Source of the DNA: Zoroaster sp. YZ-2022
Taxonomy: Eukaryota; Echinodermata; Asteroidea; Forcipulatida; Zoroasteridae
Direction of reading: 5' to 3'
Assembly (NCBI GenBank): GCA_029582265.1
Contig: CM055837.1
Span: 4,387,148-4,451,147, forward strand
DNA length: 64,000 bases
Each line of letters starts with the position of its first letter. Within the stretch, counting starts at the first letter, position 1. Positions 57,784 to 64,000 of this stretch are shown here, piece by piece. The notes beneath the pieces were generated by a model. It was not told where the DNA came from. It searched no databases and saw nothing but the letters and a program-made list of their open reading frames with translations. A program made the position numbers and the translations under genes.

Positions 57784-58732
57784 CAGTGGCGCACCCAAGG
57801 GGGGGGGGGGCTTGGGGGGCTCGAGCGCCCCCCCCCCCAGGGCCCGCTGATGTTTTATTTATTTTTTTTAAGAAGGAGCCAGGAAAGAGCAAAATCTGAG
57901 CCCAAGTCTTGTCTACAGAGGAGTTCGGCAAGGAGTATAGGGCAGTGGTACAAGGGATGGGGACTCAGGAGACTCAAGCTCCCCTCCAAAAGTTTTCCAT
58001 TTATTCCACTCACTATTATATTTTACGGCGTTGCGTATGCATGTGCATGTAAGCTTGAAGGGCCACCAGTATATATAACAAGCATTTTTACACATTCTCC
58101 CCCCCCCCCTGCCATGGTGCACCCTGATCAGGGAGCAGCTTTACTTAATTTTATTTTCATTTTCTGTTGTCCGTTTCTCTTGTTGAGGTCGTTGACTGTC
58201 GTTGAGGTTACTCGTAAAATTTAAACACGCCCGCATTATAATCAACTCCTTTCCAGTTTGTACACAATGGCCCAGGATTGGGTTTTAATTTACAAAGATT
58301 ATGTGACACTCTAGCAAACACCGATTGGATAATATTGGGATTTGGTTTTGCCGCCAAATTCGTGTTTGAAAAAATTTAGCTCCGCCCGGAATGATCACAA
58401 ACTTTACGTCCACGCAATGAAAGTATTTAACTATAGAAATCTTGCAGACGAAACAAGCTCAAGTTCTTTACATCAAGAGGAGGAAATTATATGGAAGGTA
58501 AAACCCTACGAGTCCGAATCATGCCATAATGTCTTCTTTTTATGACTAGAAACCACCAGGAAACATTTAACATGTGCCGTAGGTTCACTGACGAGCACGA
58601 CTAGGGACATGGCTGCAGCCGCGCCAGCGGTTATGGTTTGGGTCAGCCATGTCTCTCCCCATTATTGGATTTCAAATAAAAATATTTTGCGCCCCCCCCC
58701 CCCCCCCCAATCAAATCCTGGGTGCGCCACTG
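57784..58732. mobile_element. 949-bp non-autonomous hAT element with intact target duplication
   Basis: The ends CAGTGGCGCACCC and GGGTGCGCCACTG are perfect inverted repeats, and CCAGGCCA flanks both sides (57776-57783 and 58733-58740). Poly-G and poly-C tracts lie just inside each end. The interior has no recognisable transposase; its short frames resemble nothing known. Confidence 0.93.
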
Positions 58733-58740
58733 CCAGGCCA

Positions 58741-59069
58741 CAAACAGCTACAGTACTAACAAGACCTTGGCACGTTCTTCTTCAATTCAATAACCTTTAT
58801 GGCATGGTACTTCAGTAAGCCATGTTTGAAGAACAAAACTGCTTTCGACGAACATTTCTAAAGCCAACTCAGCAGGCCAATGGGTGGCTGACAATTGCAT
58901 TAGCAATTCTATCAAAGGTGAGAAGCATCTCTGCCCTCAGTTACCGGTCCCCATTTTAAAACTCCAAGCACGAACTGTCCACGCTGTTAAAACGTGGTAC
59001 CAGTATTATAGACAAATCCCAAGATGACGAAACTAACGTTGATCTGCGCACTTCATGTTTTTCTTTGTT
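58741..59069. other. Non-coding stretch
   Basis: Nothing supported. Confidence 0.5.
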
Positions 59070-59141
59070 TCCGCGCCTTGAGCGCCCAGCAGGGTGGATA
59101 TGTGCGCGCTAAAAATCTTTATTATTATTATTATTATTATT
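59070..59141 (+). mobile_element. SINE/LINE 3' end (second family)
   Basis: GCGCCTTGAGCGCCCAGCAG to TATGTGCGCGCTAAAAATC and (TTA)n. Confidence 0.85.
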
Positions 59142-59275
59142 ACTTCCGGGTTTGATAACGAGGCTCTCAGTGTTGACGCATGCGCTGTATGATGGGAGCA
59201 TGAGTCGTTCTATTGTCTATCTCGCATCGGCGTTGTGAAGTGACACAGAGAGCCTCGGTTTCAATGCGGAAGTAC
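59142..59275. mobile_element. 134-bp MITE
   Basis: The arms ACTTCCGGGTTTGATAACGA and TTTCAATGCGGAAGT pair, with GAGGCTCTC/GAGAGCCTC inside. It directly follows the ATT tail. Confidence 0.75.
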
Positions 59276-59332
59276 GCAGACTGGGTCAATTTGAAATTCG
59301 TCTGTTGTTAAAACCAAACTATTTAAATGGCA

Positions 59333-59542
59333 GTGTCGTCACGATCAGAGCAGACTTTCAACAGGTCATGGAATCGATTTCCTAGTTTAAGATGAACACA
59401 GTGACTGCAAATTACTGGCTCACTTACGCAGCAGCAACGGTAATATGACCTTATCATGTGGGATATTATTTTCAGTCACTGAGTTAATCTAAAACAAGCA
59501 CTTTGATTCCATGTCCTGTTGATCATGACTGCCCTTTTAATC
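59333..59542. mobile_element. GGGACAATATCGTCACG-family MITE, copy 4
   Basis: GTCGTCACGATCAGAGCAGA at the left, and the inverted TCAGTCACTGAGTTAATC interior of copies 2 and 3. Confidence 0.85.
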
Positions 59543-60065
59543 GGTGTAGTAATTTCAAACAGATCTGTAACTAAAAAAAATAATTTTCAAGTAGGCCCTG
59601 TAGAATTTAATTTAGAAACAAATCGGTTATTATCGAGTATAAACTACCAAATGTGTATTATCTCCTTAACGCAGCTGCAACGTTTGGTATAATTAAAACC
59701 TAATCTTATCTGATCTTAATACACGTGTCTCGGAATGAGATAACGAAGTATTTGGAAGCAAATACAACGCTTCCCAATCGCCTTATTCAATGTTCTTAAT
59801 TGACGTAATCCGTGTTGACTTCCCTAGTCAACCTACCTGCATCTGAATTCTTTGATCTATATTGACCACTCCAGGAATATTCCCCTATACATGGTCTTGA
59901 CATAAACTCGGGAATATGCATGAGATAAAGCCTATTTTCTCTTCGGGGAATTATTGACGTCCCAACATCCCTATTATTCCCACTAAACTAAATTTGTTTG
60001 TGAAATTCAAGGGGCTATCATTGTCCAACAGCCCATCTTTTCGTCAGCTCAGTCCGACAGCTCAT
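59543..60065. other. Non-coding stretch
   Basis: Nothing supported. Confidence 0.5.
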
Positions 60066-60300
60066 TAGCCCTAACCACCGAGGTATTCTGGCTTGGAACA
60101 TTCCTGAATCCTCCAAAATCCATCAGTGCACTTTTGGAAACATGCCCTTATCTTCAAAATGCACCATGCATTTTCGTTGATCTTTCATATTAAGCACTTA
60201 TGGCCAGCACTTATGGCCAGGTAGTAATTTGCAGCGCTGAATTTCCCCCCAAAAGTGCCCATTTGAGGATTTTGCAGGATTTTGGGTGGTTAGGGTTAGT
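60066..60300. mobile_element. Foldback element with AGCCCTAACCACC ends
   Basis: CCCTAACCACC at the left is matched by GGTGGTTAGGG at the right. The arms CCAAAATCC and CAGTGCACTTTTGG recur inverted. The duplicated word CACTTATGGCCAG marks the middle. Confidence 0.7.
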
Positions 60301-60463
60301 CGGATCCGACAACCCCTCGGTTCGATGGTCCATTGGTCCAACAACTATTTGCTCAGTGCACATCGTAGCCCTTTAGCGGTGAATTTGCACCCAGTGTCTT
60401 GCGTGCGCGTACTTCTGCCAGCGCAGCCAATGATCGCTGGAGATATTCCGCGCGTACGCACAT

Positions 60464-60820
60464 CATGAGGTGTCGTGGCCGAGCGGTCTAGCTTACCGGA
60501 TTCAAGTTCTGGTGTTAGCAACAGAATGTGGGTTCGAATCACGGCCGTGACACTTGTGTCCTTGAGCAAGACACTTAATCATAATTGCTTCTCTCCACCC
60601 AGGGGTTAAATGGGTACCTGTGAAGGCAGAGTTGGTTTGCTCTATATGCGCTAGAAATGGCAGCAATTGAGCTGTATACTCCCCAGGGAGCTGAGATGGT
60701 TTCAGGAATGATTTATGAGCCTTATGAGCCTTATGAGCAGGGATAATAATATAATGCGCCTTGAGCACCACTTAGTTGGTGGATACGTGCGCTATATAAA
60801 TCCACACATTATTATTATTA
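60464..60820 (+). mobile_element. SINE, plus orientation
   Basis: Best readable copy: GTGTCGTGGCCGAGCGGTCT (A-box), GGGTTCGAATC (B-box), CTTGAGCAAGACACTTAATC, CCCAGGGAGCTGAG, GTGCGCTATATAAATCC and (TTA)n. The head resembles tRNA-Leu/Ser. Confidence 0.94.
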
Positions 60821-60932
60821 TCAACTGCAAAATATGCCAAACGTAACGCACTATCGCTGCCCTTTCGCCCACAGTGGTCTAACAACATGTGCCCTCAACA
60901 GCTCATGCACGGTGCGAATACTCGGCCCATGG

Positions 60933-61389
<457 letters not shown>

Positions 61390-61908
61390 GTCCTACGTAA
61401 CGTTGCTTGCTAATGAGATAACGGACTTCCATTGTGTACCGTATAGCATGGTTCCAAATACTTCCAATGTATTGTCATGTGGACCTATGGATTGTCGCCC
61501 ACTTTAGATCTCAGGGCCCATTATTTGTTAGCAAATGTAACCGATTGTCGCAAAGATCAAAAGACATATCAAAAGACCTTAATGAATTTAAAAGCCATGT
61601 ATATTTTGTGAAATATTTTATTTAGCATAAACAAAGGTTTTGTTTGGTTTGGAGTAAACACGCCATTACTTTGTCAACAGCCTTTCGGAACGAACCAGTG
61701 GGTTAAACATATTCATGTTTGACAATGGTTATAGTTGACATTTTATTCGGCAAGTCAGCCCAAAAGCACGATTTGTAAATAAATACAAATACATGTTTTG
61801 CACAAGTATTTGTACTGTCGTTATTACCATAATACACAACAGCCTTCGAACAAACATTCTGCCAGGGTCAACACGTATAGGCCAACTTACAAAGCTTACT
61901 TTTGTTTG
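61390..61908. other. Non-coding stretch
   Basis: Nothing supported. Confidence 0.5.
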
Positions 61909-61916
61909 CATTTATG

Positions 61917-62168
61917 CAGGGCTTCAATTTATAGGGATAAATATAGGGCTTCAAGTGGCAGGGCTTCAAGTGTCCCTATATTTCCTATATTTTTTTGATT
62001 TCCCATACGGAAAATGGTGTTTAAAATCGAGTGAGCACTGTTGTTGTGCAGCTGTTGTATTTGTAAAATTCCTATATTTTTCCTATAATTTTCTTGTGAA
62101 GCCCTATATTGGCCCTATATTTTAGAGAAAAAAAGCCCTATAATTTATCCCTATAAATTGAAGCCCTG
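61917..62168. mobile_element. 252-bp MITE with CAGGGCTTCAA ends
   Basis: The terminal inverted repeats, starting CAGGGCTTCAATTTATAGGG, are perfect over 26 bases. TTTATG flanks both sides (61911-61916 and 62169-62174). The interior repeats CTATATTT and AGGGCTTCAAG. The termini look hAT-like, but the visible duplication is six bases, not eight. Confidence 0.88.
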
Positions 62169-62189
62169 TTTATGACACACGTTCTTTTG

Positions 62190-62335
62190 GTTGCTAAACT
62201 TGTAATGCTAACGAAAAATAGGTTACCAGCCAAATTTTCACCTGATGTGTATTGCTTTTTGCAGGTTCCCAGCTACATTTTGCTAAGCAGATAAGTTGCA
62301 AAACATTAACTGCTAAGCAGTTATATAATGTCAGG
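62190..62335. repeat. GCTAAGCA-family fragment
   Basis: GGTTACCAGCCAAATTTTC and TTTTGCTAAGCAGATAAGT in the order of 42200-42402; the ends are worn. Confidence 0.7.
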
Positions 62336-62754
62336 CCCTGGACGCGCTCGGCTACTAATTAGTATAGAAACATGCTCACCGAGTTAAAAGTTTTACAGAC
62401 ACTTATACAAGATAACGGTATTTGTTATTTCCAGCTATACAACGCTTTACAACGGTTGTTTCGGACAAGTATTAAAGTCCATTTACGATAACCCACTTAC
62501 AAGTACCAACTCACGTCACTGCTTCAAATGACCTTTATCACAGTGCAGAAACGTTTTCCCCCATACGAATCAACAAGAGCAAATCGAGGCTGGAAGGTCT
62601 GGCCCCTTGTATGCATTGCGATTCATTGGCTATACACTTGTGTATACAGGGAATCGGACAAAGATGGCCACCGATTGTTGATAAAGGATTATTATAGATC
62701 ATTATAGATCGAAGTTTATATAGAACTTCGGAGTTTTGTAAATGAATGCTGAAG

Positions 62755-62895
62755 ACCATCAGAGCATATTTATTGAAACGTCGAGTTGTAACCACCAGTT
62801 CTTTTCAGAACTTATTACTACTCAAGAGAATGTTCTACATGGTGTCACCGTAAACTGTATTTACTTATCCTTTTCGCCATACAAAGCTACAAATC
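62755..62895. repeat. GGTGACACCAT-family half-element
   Basis: GAAACGTCGAGTTGTAACC, CAGTTCTTTTCAGAAC and ATGGTGTCACCGTAAAC with the TACAAAGCTACAAATC flank. Confidence 0.8.
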
Positions 62896-62997
62896 TTAAT
62901 TTTGAAGATTACAACAAAATTAACAGGTATTCCAGCGGGTTTTAGCCTTATCGTCTGTTTCCTATTTATTATAAACACATCAGTCAGGGAAAACTCC

Positions 62998-63320
62998 AAA
63001 TACGGCAACGTTGCTGTATACGGCAAGCGTATATTTGTTTTACACCGCAGCGACGGGTTTTGTGCAGTAAAAGTGCCAATTCCGGTCTTGAGAGAGAGAC
63101 TACGAAACCCTAGGCGCGCGACGATAGAAAACTCCAAGCTGCAGTCGACCATGGCGCTCTGCAGTGGAACTCATGGAGCCATTCCCTCTCCGTTGATGGT
63201 AGGGTTTTTTTGCGTGTCGAAATTCCCTTCGCGCGCATGCGTGCTGAATGGGTTCATAGTCTTGACACAAGGGCGGTGTAAAAAACAAATACGCATACGG
63301 CAACCAGTTGCCGAATAATG
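62998..63320. mobile_element. MITE, copy 2 (TTTTACACCGC), with longer ends
   Basis: The core 63039-63283 matches 11251-11514. Here the inverted similarity runs further out: CGGCAA..., AGCGTATATTTG on the left and CAAATACGCATACGGCAA on the right. The full terminal repeats are thus about 50 bases. The right inner end is shortened compared with copy 1. Confidence 0.85.
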
Positions 63321-64000
63321 CAACTTCCGGTGTGTAATTAATTAAACGCGAAATACAGCTATTAAGGGGCTTAAATTTATAGAAAACTACAGAATAACCG
63401 ATGTTTTTATTGTTTTGTGTCTTTAATTAAACATCTTAATCATTGTTCAAATCAATGTGGATAGGGTCATTTGGAATGTGTGGTATAGTGGGGTGGGGTG
63501 GGGATTGGGGATGGGGCGGGGTGTGACCAGTAAGGTGCGGCAGTAGAAATATGTGTGTAATTGGTGGATTGGGGAGAGGGGCTTGTGTCTTGATTGCTTG
63601 GTTACCAGCAGTGTAAGCAATCTACTTGGCAGTTGGCAGAAGAGCATGGTCTTAATAATTGAACAACTGTATTATTTACTATTAATGAAAATACGGACTT
63701 CTTATAATAAAAAAATACGAGACCATTTATTTTATATTTGTTTTTGTCCGTTGGTTCAAATCAAGTTAGAATAAAAATCAACACATACAGCACTCTGTAG
63801 GCAAGATTGTCAAATATTGAATTTCAGAAAAATTTTCAATTATTCCAGTAATTTGTTCACATGCTAATTATACAAAGCAATTTTTATAAGTAAGGTATTG
63901 ACAGAGCGAATGTTTTGTAGTTTTATTGAGGCGGATTGTAAAAACAAGGACTAGTAATTTTTGTATAATCACAAAGATCTGCTGTAAAAATTTTAATAAT
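63321..64000. other. Non-coding end of window
   Basis: A G-rich stretch (63480-63530, GGGGTGGGGTGGGGATT) and AT-rich sequence. No gene was recognised. Confidence 0.5.

Noticed and set aside
57690..58545. Frames within the hAT-type element
   Set aside because: Short, broken by poly-G and poly-C tracts, with no transposase motif.

Overview
The window is animal (metazoan) DNA. Genes are split by GT/AG introns, non-coding sequence dominates, and tRNA-derived SINEs with ATT tails, a LINE fragment, many foldback/MITE elements and long ATT microsatellites are present. An Scm-type Polycomb gene, a TRIM-NHL gene, Cys-rich extracellular modules and this repeat style suggest a marine deuterostome invertebrate. 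An echinoderm, perhaps a sea star, is my best guess, but that is inference from style, not a match. One 500-N assembly gap lies at 23279-23778. There are no bacterial-type operons, CRISPR arrays or rRNA genes.

Layout. 1-7.1 kb: a minisatellite, then a large inverted repeat (arms about 1.3 kb, 1991-3290 and 5803-7102). Its loop holds two phase-symmetric exons of a Cys-rich (GCC2/GCC3-like) extracellular protein and one SINE. 7.3-11.2 kb: a 21-copy satellite with a unit of about 187 bp; a core of the unit also occurs in the inverted-repeat arms. 11.2-14.7 kb: MITEs and a foldback/tandem block, no convincing gene. 14.7-16.3 kb (minus): gag and protease remnant of an LTR-type retroelement, with a textbook -1 frameshift site between the two frames. 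16.3-19.1 kb: AT-rich, no gene. 19.1-21.6 kb (minus): a two-exon TRIM-NHL gene (RING, two B-boxes, coiled coil, NHL) whose first exon carries three apparent single-base losses. 21.8-29 kb: AT repeats, tRNA-like copies, the gap, CpG-rich possible promoters, and a 5'-truncated LINE.

29.3-40.5 kb (plus): an apparently complete Polycomb gene of the Scm/SCMH1/SCML2 family. Its 11 coding exons join in frame to 564 codons plus stop: conserved N-terminal segment, two MBT repeats, SLED domain and C-terminal SAM domain. Its introns are full of palindromic elements. 40.5-51 kb: repeats, including a foldback element interrupted by two SINEs. 52.5 kb (plus): first coding exon of an SLC16-type monocarboxylate transporter; no further exon recognised. 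53-64 kb: a dense field of MITEs, several with intact target-site duplications, plus SINEs and microsatellites.

The genes do not form a pathway. Scm is a chromatin repressor, TRIM-NHL a probable ubiquitin ligase, the transporter a membrane protein and the Cys-rich fragment extracellular. The most unusual content is structural: the exon pair inside a long inverted repeat, the satellite that shares sequence with that repeat, the frameshift signal, and several families of TTAA-associated or hAT-like palindromic elements.
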